15,228 nucleotides of DNA from an uncultured Bacteroidota bacterium (lineage in GTDB: Bacteria > Bacteroidota > Bacteroidia > NS11-12g > UBA955). The number at the start of each line of letters is the position of its first letter. Position 1 is the stretch's first letter. The notes beneath the pieces were generated by a model. That model was not told the origin of the DNA, did not search any database, and saw nothing but the letters and a program-made list of their open reading frames with translations. Where the stretch lies: NCBI GenBank assembly GCA_903953615.1, contig CAJBKH010000097.1, forward strand, positions 1 to 15,228. Reading direction: 5' to 3'. Position numbers and translations under genes: made by a program. Of this stretch, positions 1-7,599 are shown piece by piece.

Positions 1-891
1 ACCGAGGTTCAAGTATCGGGCGATGTAATGTTTGGAACAGACGGTGCTTTCTCTGCTATTAGAAACGAGATGCAGAAAACCAATCGCTTTAACTATTCTC
101 AGAATTATGAGAACTATGGGTATAAAGAATTAGAAATTGCAGCTGGTAAAGATGGTAGTTTTCAAATTGAGAAGAATGCGCTTCATATTTGGCCACGTGG
201 CGAATTTATGATGATAGCTCTGCCGAATCCAGAAGGTAGTTTTACATGTACCTTGTTTCTAGGATACGAAGGCACCCATAGTTTTGCTAACTTAAAAGAT
301 GAAGCCAGTGTGCTCGAATTTTTCAATACGTATTTTGCCGATGCAGTGCCAATGATGCCCGACTTGGTGAAAGACTTTATGGACAACCCAATTGGTAATT
401 TGGTAACTGTGCGATGCAGTCCTTGGGTGGTCAACCGTTTTGCTTTGGTGGGTGATGCTGCCCATGCCATCATTCCTTTTTATGGTCAAGGCATGAACTG
501 CAGTTTCGAAGATGTAAAAGACTTGGATGATTTAATCGAACAGCATTATCCGAATTGGGACACTATTTTAGATGAATATCAAAAAGCCAGAATTATAAAC
601 GCCAATGCCATTGCCGACTTAGCTTGCAAAAACTTTGTTGAAATGCGCGATTTAGTAGGTCGCCCTGAGTTTATGAAATTTAAACATGTGGAGCACGACC
701 TTTGCGATTTGTATCCTGAGCATTTTAAGAGTCAATACGAATTGGTAACCTTTAATACCACCCCTTATAGCTATGCGCAAGCCCAAGGTGGCAAAAACGA
801 AGCCTTGATAAATCATATTATAGAGGCAGGGTTGGATGCTGACTTAGGTAATAAATCACTTATTCTACCGTTAATAGAAAAATACAAATAA
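1..891 (+). CDS. kmo: Kynurenine 3-monooxygenase, 5'-truncated by the window edge
   Basis: This FAD-dependent aromatic hydroxylase converts L-kynurenine to 3-hydroxykynurenine with NADPH and O2, in tryptophan breakdown and in NAD synthesis through quinolinate. The frame is open from base 1, so the apparent ATG at 28 is internal and the N-terminal dinucleotide-binding Rossmann segment lies outside the window. About 296 of an expected roughly 450 residues are visible. Seen in the sequence: GTDGAFSAIR at residues 12-21, matching the DG motif of flavin monooxygenases, and GDAAHAIIPFYGQGMN from residue 151, the FAD ribityl-binding GD motif in its KMO-specific form with FYGQGMN and then FEDV. These separate it from other UbiH/PHBH-type hydroxylases. 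Its stop shares one base with the next gene's ATG. No other kynurenine pathway gene is in the window, so whether the cell uses it for NAD synthesis or catabolism cannot be judged here. Confidence 0.93.
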   Translation, partial: TEVQVSGDVMFGTDGAFSAIRNEMQKTNRFNYSQNYENYGYKELEIAAGKDGSFQIEKNALHIWPRGEFMMIALPNPEGSFTCTLFLGYEGTHSFANLKDEASVLEFFNTYFADAVPMMPDLVKDFMDNPIGNLVTVRCSPWVVNRFALVGDAAHAIIPFYGQGMNCSFEDVKDLDDLIEQHYPNWDTILDEYQKARIINANAIADLACKNFVEMRDLVGRPEFMKFKHVEHDLCDLYPEHFKSQYELVTFNTTPYSYAQAQGGKNEALINHIIEAGLDADLGNKSLILPLIEKYK

Positions 892-1379
892 TGAGGAACT
901 TGGGAATCTTTGCCATTTTGATAATAGGACTAAGCGCTTGTTGCGGCAGAATATATGAACCCTATTATTACGAGAATGCCTTGCAAATTAATTTACATTA
1001 CGGGCATAAAGGTTTTGACAAATCAGACACCGTATTTGAAGTTACTTTTTATTACAACCGAATGACAAGCAATGGTAGCGATTCATTTATGGTAACAGAT
1101 TATACCAACGATTTATATTACACACAAAACGTTCCTGATAGTGCGCGTCAAATTGCCATTAGCACTTTCGAGTATTACAAAATAAAAATTAAAAGCCTCA
1201 ACAGTTCCTTTCAAGATTCTATTACCAATATTGGCTATTCCTATCGCCAAAAACAGGAAGGCAATAGACGCTGTGGCTACAATCGCAAGATTTATTTTGA
1301 TGTGCATGGCACTTACAAAAACAAAACGTATAACAGCGGCAGCGATCCTTCTCTCGCCATTCTGGTTAAACCCCATTGA
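891..1379 (+). CDS. Small lipoprotein of unknown function
   Basis: This 162-residue protein has a short hydrophobic N-terminus and a lipobox, LSAC, with the acceptor cysteine at residue 17 followed by a second cysteine. It is therefore expected to be lipidated by signal peptidase II processing and held in the outer or inner membrane facing the periplasm. The mature part is rich in Tyr, Asn and Ser and alternates polar and aromatic residues, suggesting a small beta-sandwich. I recognise no catalytic motif. A pair of further cysteines would be needed for a disulfide; one is visible near residue 128 (RRCGYN). The ATG overlaps the kmo stop by one base (TAATG), so translation is probably coupled, although a functional link to kynurenine metabolism is not implied. 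The lipoprotein assignment is firm; the function is unknown. Confidence 0.8.
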   Translation: MRNLGIFAILIIGLSACCGRIYEPYYYENALQINLHYGHKGFDKSDTVFEVTFYYNRMTSNGSDSFMVTDYTNDLYYTQNVPDSARQIAISTFEYYKIKIKSLNSSFQDSITNIGYSYRQKQEGNRRCGYNRKIYFDVHGTYKNKTYNSGSDPSLAILVKPH

Positions 1380-1411
1380 TTATCACTTTTTGAAAAAACA
1401 GTCGATCTAAT

Positions 1412-2854
1412 TTGAGAAAAGCATTCGTTAAAAACCTAGTCTTATTGCAAGGGCTCAATTTAATTATTAAGCCTGTTTGGTTGTTAATTATCGACCGTAT
1501 TGCGCAAAATTCTTTGGGTGCTGCTTATGGTGAATACTTTATTATCCTTAACCTAACACTCTTGTTGAACATAGTGCTCGACTTAGGAATTCAAAATTAT
1601 AACAATACCAAAGTGGCGGGCAATTCACTTTTTTTCAAAGAGAATTTCACGTCTATCTTATTAGCAAAATTCACTTTAAGTCTCGCTTATTTTGCCATTA
1701 TCATGTACATAGGCATGCAACGCGAAATGGATGCCAGCTTACTTTTAATTATTGGTCTCAATCAAATTATAACATCTTTCATTCTCTATTTAAGAAGCAA
1801 TATTAGTGGTTTGCAAAAATACACCATCGATAGTTTATTGTCTATTAGCGATAAAACATTTGCCATCCTATTCTGCATAGGTTTTTATTTCTTAAAACAA
1901 ATTGATATTTGGCATTTTGCTTTTGCACAAATTGCAGGGTCGATTGTTACACTTTTCATCGCAGCTTATTTAAATATTCGGTATTGGGGTCATATTAAAT
2001 CAGAGAGTAAACCGGGGCAACTCCAACTCTTAAATGTTTTAAAGAAGAGCATTCCCTATGCACTGCTTTTTGCATTGATGGGATTTTATACCCGTGCCGA
2101 TGTGATGATGATGGATTGGTTGTTGCCTAAAAATGAAGCTATTTTCCATTCTAGTATATATGCACAAAGTTTCCGTTTACTCGATGCTGCATGCATGTTT
2201 GCTATGTTGTTCTCTGGTTTGCTCTTGCCCATGTTTGCTAGGTTATTAGCCGAACAACAGGACATCAAGCCATTGACCGAACTATCGGTTAAACTGCTCA
2301 TGGTAATTGCCATTCCAGTAGCCTTAGCTGCGTATTTCTTTGGCGAAAAAATAATGTTTGCCATGTATGAATTTAATGATATCGAGGAAGTCATTTTATC
2401 GGGCCATGTATTTGGGAACATCCTATTCTGTTTTATACCGATGTGCCTCGTGTATACATTTGGTACCTTACTAACTGCCAAAGGCGATATCAAAGCCATG
2501 AACATTTTTGCGTTAATTGCCCTTACTGTGAATGTGGGACTTAATTTAATATTGATCCCCAAATACCAATCACATGGTGCTTCCTATAGTTCGCTGATTA
2601 CACAAACCATTTTTGCAGGGCTTTGCACGGCAAGGTGTTTTTATCTATTTAAATTTAAGTTCCATTTAAAAACAGGCCTCCAATTCTGTGTTTTGATTGT
2701 TTGCTTATTTGGCGTATTCTTCCTCGTTAAAGGACTCAGCAGTATATGGATAAGCCTAGGACTCTATGGAATTGGAAGTGCACTTTTAATTTTGGCCTTG
2801 CGCATATTTGACATTGGCAACCTGTTGAAAATATTGGGTATCAAGAAACAATAA
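1412..2854 (+). CDS. Wzx-like polysaccharide flippase (MOP/MATE superfamily)
   Basis: This 480-residue, very hydrophobic protein has about 12-14 predicted membrane helices across its full length, the usual size and layout of Wzx/RfbX flippases in the polysaccharide synthesis branch of the MOP superfamily. Such proteins move undecaprenyl-pyrophosphate-linked repeat units across the inner membrane. Family-like features include the N-terminal amphipathic start, the early segment with DLGIQNYNNTKVA, and the central YTRADVMMMDWLL segment resembling helix 7 of Wzx, where charged residues line the pore. The start is TTG at 1412: an in-frame TGA sits at 1391, and the first in-frame ATG is about 97 codons in, after several helices. 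The Wzz- and Wzy-like genes follow directly, which supports a role in surface polysaccharide export. Other MOP members, such as teichoic or lipid II flippases, are less likely given these neighbours. Confidence 0.85.
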   Translation: MRKAFVKNLVLLQGLNLIIKPVWLLIIDRIAQNSLGAAYGEYFIILNLTLLLNIVLDLGIQNYNNTKVAGNSLFFKENFTSILLAKFTLSLAYFAIIMYIGMQREMDASLLLIIGLNQIITSFILYLRSNISGLQKYTIDSLLSISDKTFAILFCIGFYFLKQIDIWHFAFAQIAGSIVTLFIAAYLNIRYWGHIKSESKPGQLQLLNVLKKSIPYALLFALMGFYTRADVMMMDWLLPKNEAIFHSSIYAQSFRLLDAACMFAMLFSGLLLPMFARLLAEQQDIKPLTELSVKLLMVIAIPVALAAYFFGEKIMFAMYEFNDIEEVILSGHVFGNILFCFIPMCLVYTFGTLLTAKGDIKAMNIFALIALTVNVGLNLILIPKYQSHGASYSSLITQTIFAGLCTARCFYLFKFKFHLKTGLQFCVLIVCLFGVFFLVKGLSSIWISLGLYGIGSALLILALRIFDIGNLLKILGIKKQ

Positions 2855-2897
2855 TTTCATTTTTCGCGCGTTGCATCCAATCAATGCTCAATTTTAC

Positions 2898-2905
2898 TAT
2901 TTTTG
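2898..2905 (+). promoter_or_regulatory. Bacteroidota -7 promoter element before the Wzz-like gene
   Basis: TATTTTTG matches TAnnTTTG exactly and is followed by C, as is common. It lies 25 bases before the ATG at 2931, leaving a leader of about 20 bases. The -33 box is weak: the nearest TTG is at 2871, giving a 24-base spacer instead of 19. The element falls in the gap after the flippase gene and argues that the coding start is 2931, not the TTG at 2871. Confidence 0.5.
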
Positions 2906-2930
2906 CACACTTAATTTTACTACATCAAGC

Positions 2931-3956
2931 ATGCAAAATCAATTTGAAGAACAAAGCTCAAAAAACGGATTAATTACTTTTAATGATGTGATGGCATTGT
3001 TTATGCGCTGGAAACGCCAACTTGTAATTGTTGGTATTTCGGCCATTGTTTTATCGGCTGCTCTTTCATACCTTATTACACCTAAATACAAAGCCTCTGT
3101 TATTTTTTATCCAACAACTAATAACTCTATTAGTAATGCCTTATTAACAGATTTAAACCAAAGACAAAAAGATCCATTGGAATTTGGTGAGGAAGAAGAA
3201 GCAGAAAAAGCTTTACAAATTTTGCAATCATCGCGATTAACCGAACGTTTGGTTAAAAACTTCAACTTAATGAAGCATTATAAAATTGATGAGAACAGCA
3301 GTTTAAAAAACACCAAACTTCAAAACAAAATTGAATCGAACATTAGCTATAGCCGTACCCGTTATTTATCAATCAAAATTGATGTATTAGACGAAGACCC
3401 TAACACTGCTGCAGACATTGCGAATGGTGTTGCTAATTTGTATGATACAATTAAGAATGAAATTCAACAAGAGGTTGCCGTACCTGCCTTGGCCATTATG
3501 AAACGCGCGCTTGATAGCAAACAACAGGAGGTGAACGATATTAAAGGCAAGATGCAAAAAATTGGTGAAGACGGTGTTACCAACTATGAAGAACAATCGA
3601 GAGCTTTGGCCGAAGAAATTTACAAAGCCCGCTCACGTGGCGATATGGGTAAAGTGAATGATTTGATGCAAGAGCAAAAAAACTTAGTGCAATTTGGTGG
3701 CGAGTTTACTTCATTAACCGAAACATTGGTACTTGAATTAGAAAAATTATCTGACCTACAACAAAAATACGAGAAAGCTGAAATTGACGTAAAAGAGCGA
3801 TTAAACAACAAATTTACAGTAAGTGCCGCTGGTGCGCCTGAGCAAAGAGCCTACCCTGTTCGCAAACTTATTGTGTTGATTGCTTTAATTTCTGCCTTAG
3901 CTGCTGCCTCTATCTTCTTTGCCATCTATGAGAAAATTAAAGGAGTAAAAGCCTAA
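2931..3956 (+). CDS. Wzz-like polysaccharide chain-length determinant (no kinase domain)
   Basis: This 341-residue inner-membrane protein has the two-helix architecture of polysaccharide co-polymerases. TM1 spans about residues 30-49, right after the basic RWKRQ, and is followed by the typical TPKYKASVIFYP strand. A long periplasmic region follows, with strong coiled-coil character around residues 195-290. A proline-containing APEQRAYPVRK motif (about 302-312) precedes TM2 at about 313-333. Known family members set chain length by acting with the Wzy polymerase. No Walker A or BY-kinase domain follows TM2; the protein stops a few residues later, so it is the Wzz type rather than the Wzc type. 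I chose ATG 2931 because the upstream extension to TTG 2871 would run through the promoter element and adds residues unlike the family. It ends one base before the next gene's start codon, suggesting tight coupling with the polymerase. Confidence 0.87.
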   Translation: MQNQFEEQSSKNGLITFNDVMALFMRWKRQLVIVGISAIVLSAALSYLITPKYKASVIFYPTTNNSISNALLTDLNQRQKDPLEFGEEEEAEKALQILQSSRLTERLVKNFNLMKHYKIDENSSLKNTKLQNKIESNISYSRTRYLSIKIDVLDEDPNTAADIANGVANLYDTIKNEIQQEVAVPALAIMKRALDSKQQEVNDIKGKMQKIGEDGVTNYEEQSRALAEEIYKARSRGDMGKVNDLMQEQKNLVQFGGEFTSLTETLVLELEKLSDLQQKYEKAEIDVKERLNNKFTVSAAGAPEQRAYPVRKLIVLIALISALAAASIFFAIYEKIKGVKA

Positions 3957-3957
3957 A

Positions 3958-5427
3958 TTGTCTTCATCACGCCACATATTTAATTACGATACCAAAACTT
4001 TAATACTAAAGTTTGTACTTCCTTTAATGGCCATTATTTTAACGGCCATTTATTTTGAATTGTATGTGATAGCATTGGTTCCCTTCGCCATTGGTCTTAT
4101 TTTCCTTTGTGTTTTCAATCCAAGTTTCTATGTCTTATTAATCTGCTTTTCTGTTCCCCTTTCGGTATTCGTAAAAGATGTTGGCGGTGGACTGGGCTTA
4201 TCATTGCCCACAGAGCCCATGATATGGCTGTTGTTCATCCTTTATTTTTACCAATTAATTATTAAAGGTGAATTCAATATACGCTTGTTAAAAACACCTT
4301 TGGTAATGGCCATCCTCATCAATTTATTTTGGATGTTCATTACGGTTTGTACCAGCACCATGCCTTTTGTTTCGCTTAAATATTTTATAGCACGCACTTG
4401 GTTCTTAATGACCTTCTTTTTCTTTTTGCTTAAAATATTCGAGTCGCCTTCTAACATGAGACGTTATTTGTCTTATATGATTTATGGCACTTTTATTATT
4501 GTTGGTATTACTGTTTTAAAGCACGCCAATGAAGGCTTTTCGCGTGGTTGGGGTTACAGCATTATGCAACCCTTTTTCGAAGACCACACCATCTATTCAG
4601 CGTATATTTCTTTCTTTGTACCACCAGCTATCATGTTTGCAATGCGCGGCAACTGGTTTAATTTTAACGGTTTTCAACGCTATGTCTTTGCATTCATTGC
4701 CTTGGTACTTATTGTGGGCATTGTGTTTTCATACACCCGTGCCTCATGGTTGAGTTTGTTGGTGGCCATGGGTTTTTATTTTATTATTAAAATGAAAGTG
4801 AAATTTAGTAGCATGATGGTTGTACTAGGTCTGGTTGCCATCATTGGATTCATCAAACAAGACCAATTGCTCTATAGCCTCGAAAGCAATAAGCAAGGTA
4901 GTGCCGATGATTTAGAATCGCATGCCCAATCGGTATCGAATATTACCACCGACCCTTCGAACCTCGAGCGTGTGAACCGTTGGCATTGTGCCATCTTAAT
5001 GTTCAAGGAAAAACCCTTCACTGGTTTTGGTCCAGGCACTTATACTTTTAAATATGCGCCTTTCCAACGCCCAGAGGATTTAACCTTAATAAGTACGAAC
5101 AGTGGCGACTTAGGCAATACCCACAGCGAATATTTCAATGCCTTATCAGAAATGGGCTTGCCCGGTTTCTTAAGTTGGCTAGCAGTGTTTCTACTCTCTG
5201 TTGCTTTGGGTTTAAACATTATTTACGATGAAACAAGATGGCCTTGGCAGCGCAGTTTGGCCACCGCAGTATTATTGGGACTCATTACGTATTATGTACA
5301 TGCCCTCTTGAATAATTACAGCGACTTCGATAAAATAGCTGCACCACTTTGGGGTTTTATGGCGATATTGGTTGCTATTAAATACTATCAACCCAAAGAA
5401 AACATTTCAGGTGATGGTGCTTCATAA
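3958..5427 (+). CDS. O-antigen polymerase/ligase family protein (Wzy/WaaL-like)
   Basis: This 489-residue protein has about 10-12 hydrophobic helices and a long periplasmic loop in the second half, as in the Wzy_C (O-antigen ligase) family. The loop carries the family hallmarks: GFGPGT at residues 356-361 and NTHSEYFNALSEMGLPG beginning at 387, with the conserved His at 389. An Arg-rich stretch (YTRASW near residue 260) fits the first periplasmic loop region of such enzymes. Family members join undecaprenyl-linked glycans to make polymer, or ligate glycans to lipid A or protein. The adjacent flippase and Wzz-like genes favour the polymerase role, but sequence alone cannot separate Wzy from WaaL or an O-oligosaccharyltransferase. 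The start is TTG 3958, one base after the preceding stop; the first in-frame Met is at residue 24, inside the first helix. Confidence 0.85.
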   Translation: MSSSRHIFNYDTKTLILKFVLPLMAIILTAIYFELYVIALVPFAIGLIFLCVFNPSFYVLLICFSVPLSVFVKDVGGGLGLSLPTEPMIWLLFILYFYQLIIKGEFNIRLLKTPLVMAILINLFWMFITVCTSTMPFVSLKYFIARTWFLMTFFFFLLKIFESPSNMRRYLSYMIYGTFIIVGITVLKHANEGFSRGWGYSIMQPFFEDHTIYSAYISFFVPPAIMFAMRGNWFNFNGFQRYVFAFIALVLIVGIVFSYTRASWLSLLVAMGFYFIIKMKVKFSSMMVVLGLVAIIGFIKQDQLLYSLESNKQGSADDLESHAQSVSNITTDPSNLERVNRWHCAILMFKEKPFTGFGPGTYTFKYAPFQRPEDLTLISTNSGDLGNTHSEYFNALSEMGLPGFLSWLAVFLLSVALGLNIIYDETRWPWQRSLATAVLLGLITYYVHALLNNYSDFDKIAAPLWGFMAILVAIKYYQPKENISGDGAS

Positions 5428-5443
5428 ATAACAAAAGATTAAT

Positions 5444-5451
5444 TACTTTCG
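5444..5451 (+). promoter_or_regulatory. Possible -7 promoter element before the ABC permease
   Basis: TACTTTCG differs from TAnnTTTG at one base and ends 22 bases before the TTG start at 5474. No clear TTTG lies 19 bases upstream. It sits in the 46-base gap after the polymerase gene and could give the permease and the genes behind it their own transcript. Confidence 0.3.
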
Positions 5452-5473
5452 TGAGGTAAGCGCACCATTCAAT

Positions 5474-6535
5474 TTGTTTAAAAATTCACCTGTACTCCGC
5501 AAAATATTCAAGCATCCATTGGGACTTATTGGGATGGTGATTATATTATTTTGTGTTGTCATTAGTATCCTTGGATACGCCATTACCCCTGATAAAACAA
5601 AGCACGCCAATGCTATTAATTTACCCATTGCTTTGCTAAAGCCAGGCAGTAAAATTCAATTTCTTGAAATCGGTGAGGCACCAAAATCATTTGGTAATTT
5701 TATCAATGGCGAAACAGAATCGGTCAAACAAATTGCCATTACCAGTTATCAATTGGCTAAAGACACCTTGACGGTTGACTTATATAATGGTGGCCTTGCA
5801 ACCAGCCTTAAAGAAAAATATGCAATCTCTAAAATCCAACCATATCGCTTTATCTCCAAAACATTTTGGTTGGGCACCGATGGCTTGGGTCGCGACCTAC
5901 TAAGTCGCTTACTTATTGGCACACGTATTTCTTTATCAGTGGGCATTGTATCGGTTATCCTCTCCTTGCTCATTGGCACCCTCTTGGGTTTAATGGCTGG
6001 TTATTTTAGAGGCATTACCGATCATATTATTTCGTGGTTAATGAATGTGATTTGGAGTTTGCCTACAATGTTATTGGTAGTTGCTATAAGCTTTGCATTG
6101 GGCAAAGGTTTTTGGCAAATTTTTATCGCCATAGGCTTAAGCAGTTGGGTTGAAGTAGCGCGTGTTGTGCGCGGCCAAGTATTTAGCATTCGCGAAAAAG
6201 AATACATACAGGCAGCGAAAGTATTGGGTTTTGGGTCTTGGAGAATAATGTTCAAACATATTTTACCGAATCTTAAAAGTTCATTAATCGTATTGGCTGT
6301 TGCCAATTTTGGTTCTGCTATTTTACTAGAATCGGGCTTGAGTTTTTTGGGCTTAGGTGTTTCGCCACCTACCCCTAGTTGGGGCATGATGATTAAAGAA
6401 TATTACGCCTACATTATGTTCGACAGTGCTTACCTCGCCATTATTCCTGGCCTTGCCATTATGGCTTTGGTAATGGCTTTTAATTTTATTGGCATTGCCC
6501 TGCGCGATGCACTCGATATTAATATCAAATCTTAA
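5474..6535 (+). CDS. OppC/DppC-type ABC transporter permease
   Basis: This 353-residue inner-membrane subunit belongs to the binding-protein-dependent importers for peptides and similar solutes. The N-terminus has FKHPLGLIGMVI (about residues 12-23) and TM1, as in the OppC_N domain. GTDGLGRDLLSRLLIGTRIS begins at 134 and opens the permease domain. The EAA loop that contacts the ATPase is at about 243-266 (EYIQAAKVLG, then KHILPN), and SFLGLGVSPPTPSWG follows at 289-303. Between TM1 and the GTD motif lie about 95 residues, clearly more than in enterobacterial OppC, forming a periplasmic insert rich in beta-like segments. The start is TTG 5474: no ATG or GTG is available upstream, and Met21 would remove conserved residues. 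No ATPase, partner permease or binding protein gene is in the window, so the substrate is unknown. Confidence 0.92.
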   Translation: MFKNSPVLRKIFKHPLGLIGMVIILFCVVISILGYAITPDKTKHANAINLPIALLKPGSKIQFLEIGEAPKSFGNFINGETESVKQIAITSYQLAKDTLTVDLYNGGLATSLKEKYAISKIQPYRFISKTFWLGTDGLGRDLLSRLLIGTRISLSVGIVSVILSLLIGTLLGLMAGYFRGITDHIISWLMNVIWSLPTMLLVVAISFALGKGFWQIFIAIGLSSWVEVARVVRGQVFSIREKEYIQAAKVLGFGSWRIMFKHILPNLKSSLIVLAVANFGSAILLESGLSFLGLGVSPPTPSWGMMIKEYYAYIMFDSAYLAIIPGLAIMALVMAFNFIGIALRDALDINIKS

Positions 6536-6538
6536 GAC

Positions 6539-6793
6539 ATGACCGAAACACAAAATAACAATCCATTGCATGGCATTACTTTAGAAATGATGTTGCATTA
6601 TTTGCATGGCCTTTATGGTTGGGAGCAATTGCATTACCACATACCAGTGAATTGTTTTGTTAGCAATCCTTCTATTCAATCGAGTTTAAAATTCATGCGA
6701 AAAACCCCTTGGGCCCGCACCCGTTTAGAAGCTTTGTTCGTATACGTTACACGCGATGGCATCGACCCTACCCTTTTAAAAACGAAACCATAA
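6539..6793 (+). CDS. VF530/DUF2132 family small protein, putative nucleic-acid binder
   Basis: This 84-residue cytoplasmic protein matches the VF530 (DUF2132) family over its whole length. Recognisable conserved blocks are NPLHGITLE near the start, YGWEQL in the middle, and PSIQSSLKFMRKTPWAR followed by LEALFV. The family is named after a Vibrio fischeri protein whose four-helix fold was reported to resemble the double-stranded DNA binding part of RecA, so nucleic-acid binding is suspected but the role is not established. The ATG follows the permease stop by three bases, and the stop TAA shares one base with the ATG of the next gene. It is therefore co-transcribed with both neighbours, although neither suggests a DNA-related task. 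The family assignment is firm; the function is only an inference from the family. Confidence 0.88.
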   Translation: MTETQNNNPLHGITLEMMLHYLHGLYGWEQLHYHIPVNCFVSNPSIQSSLKFMRKTPWARTRLEALFVYVTRDGIDPTLLKTKP

Positions 6794-7599
6794 TGCAGCA
6801 GTTTATCGTCCGTTTTATATTGCTTTTTATTTGCTGTGTTTCAGTGAACCTAATGGCGCAGAAAGGTGGCAAAAAAGTGAGCGTTGATTCAACAAAAAAC
6901 TTGCATAGAAGTGGCTCTAAATTACCTTGTCCGGATCTCAATAGAAAAGAGGAATTGATTACCAAACCCCTTTCTTATTACAATTTTTATTCTCAGATGG
7001 AAGCTACTTATACTTTTGCAGATAGCAATAACAAGGTAAGTTCAAAAACCGATTACACCTTTTATTTTGATGATAGTTCTTATTTCGCAGCACTCAAAGA
7101 ATCCTATGAACAAAGCGGCAATGCGCATGCTTATTTTAGAATCGAGGAATTAAAAGACAGTGTAGAATTTAAAATCAACTTAAGCGATACGAGTCGACTG
7201 CTTCAATTCAAAAACACTAAAAACTGCAAAGGCAATAATTACCGCTTTAGAACTGTGATAGAAAACCGCGCCCGCTATTTTGAAAAAACAGGTAAAACAA
7301 AAATCATTTTAGGTTTCCTTTGCGAAGAATATGTTTTAAACAATGGTCAGATTAAACAAAGCATATGGGTGTACACCGCTGATGATGCATGGTTATCGAA
7401 AGTAAGACGCGACCTGCTCACAGCACTCTACTACGAACCTGTGACTTTCTCAAAAGGATTGGTGCTATATTCAGAAACCATCACCTTGCAAACAGGCAAC
7501 AAACAAATTTTTGCCATAACTGGGATTCAAAAAAACAAACCCGCGAGAGTTGCATGCAAAGGGTTTAAATTAAAATACGGCCCTTACCCTGCCAACTGA
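6793..7599 (+). CDS. Exported protein of unknown function, DUF4412-like
   Basis: This 268-residue protein has a clear Sec signal peptide: a basic start, a hydrophobic core (FILLFICCVSVNL) and probable cleavage after Ala22. The mature protein is rich in Tyr, Lys and Asn with alternating strands. A segment resembling the DUF4412 pattern, KTKIILGFLCEEYVL then WVYTADD at about residues 170-200, suggests a lipid- or envelope-associated beta-rich fold, but this is a weak resemblance. No catalytic motif and no type IX secretion C-terminal domain are visible. The start at 6793 is preferred over an in-frame ATG at 6709 because it places the signal peptide at the N-terminus and overlaps the preceding stop by one base (TAATG). 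The 3' end overlaps the convergent pdxJ gene by 16 bases. Confidence 0.75.
   Translation: MQQFIVRFILLFICCVSVNLMAQKGGKKVSVDSTKNLHRSGSKLPCPDLNRKEELITKPLSYYNFYSQMEATYTFADSNNKVSSKTDYTFYFDDSSYFAALKESYEQSGNAHAYFRIEELKDSVEFKINLSDTSRLLQFKNTKNCKGNNYRFRTVIENRARYFEKTGKTKIILGFLCEEYVLNNGQIKQSIWVYTADDAWLSKVRRDLLTALYYEPVTFSKGLVLYSETITLQTGNKQIFAITGIQKNKPARVACKGFKLKYGPYPAN

Noticed and set aside
2086..2562. 158-codon open frame on the minus strand inside the flippase gene
   Set aside because: It lies wholly within a well-supported gene, has no start context or recognisable protein features, and is a shadow of the opposite frame.
2871..2930. N-terminal extension of the Wzz-like protein from TTG 2871
   Set aside because: The extension would run through the -7 promoter element at 2898-2905 and adds residues unlike the family; ATG 2931 is better placed.
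6709..6792. 28-residue extension of the exported protein from ATG 6709
   Set aside because: It would overlap the VF530 gene by 85 bases and push the signal peptide inward; ATG 6793 places the signal peptide at the start.
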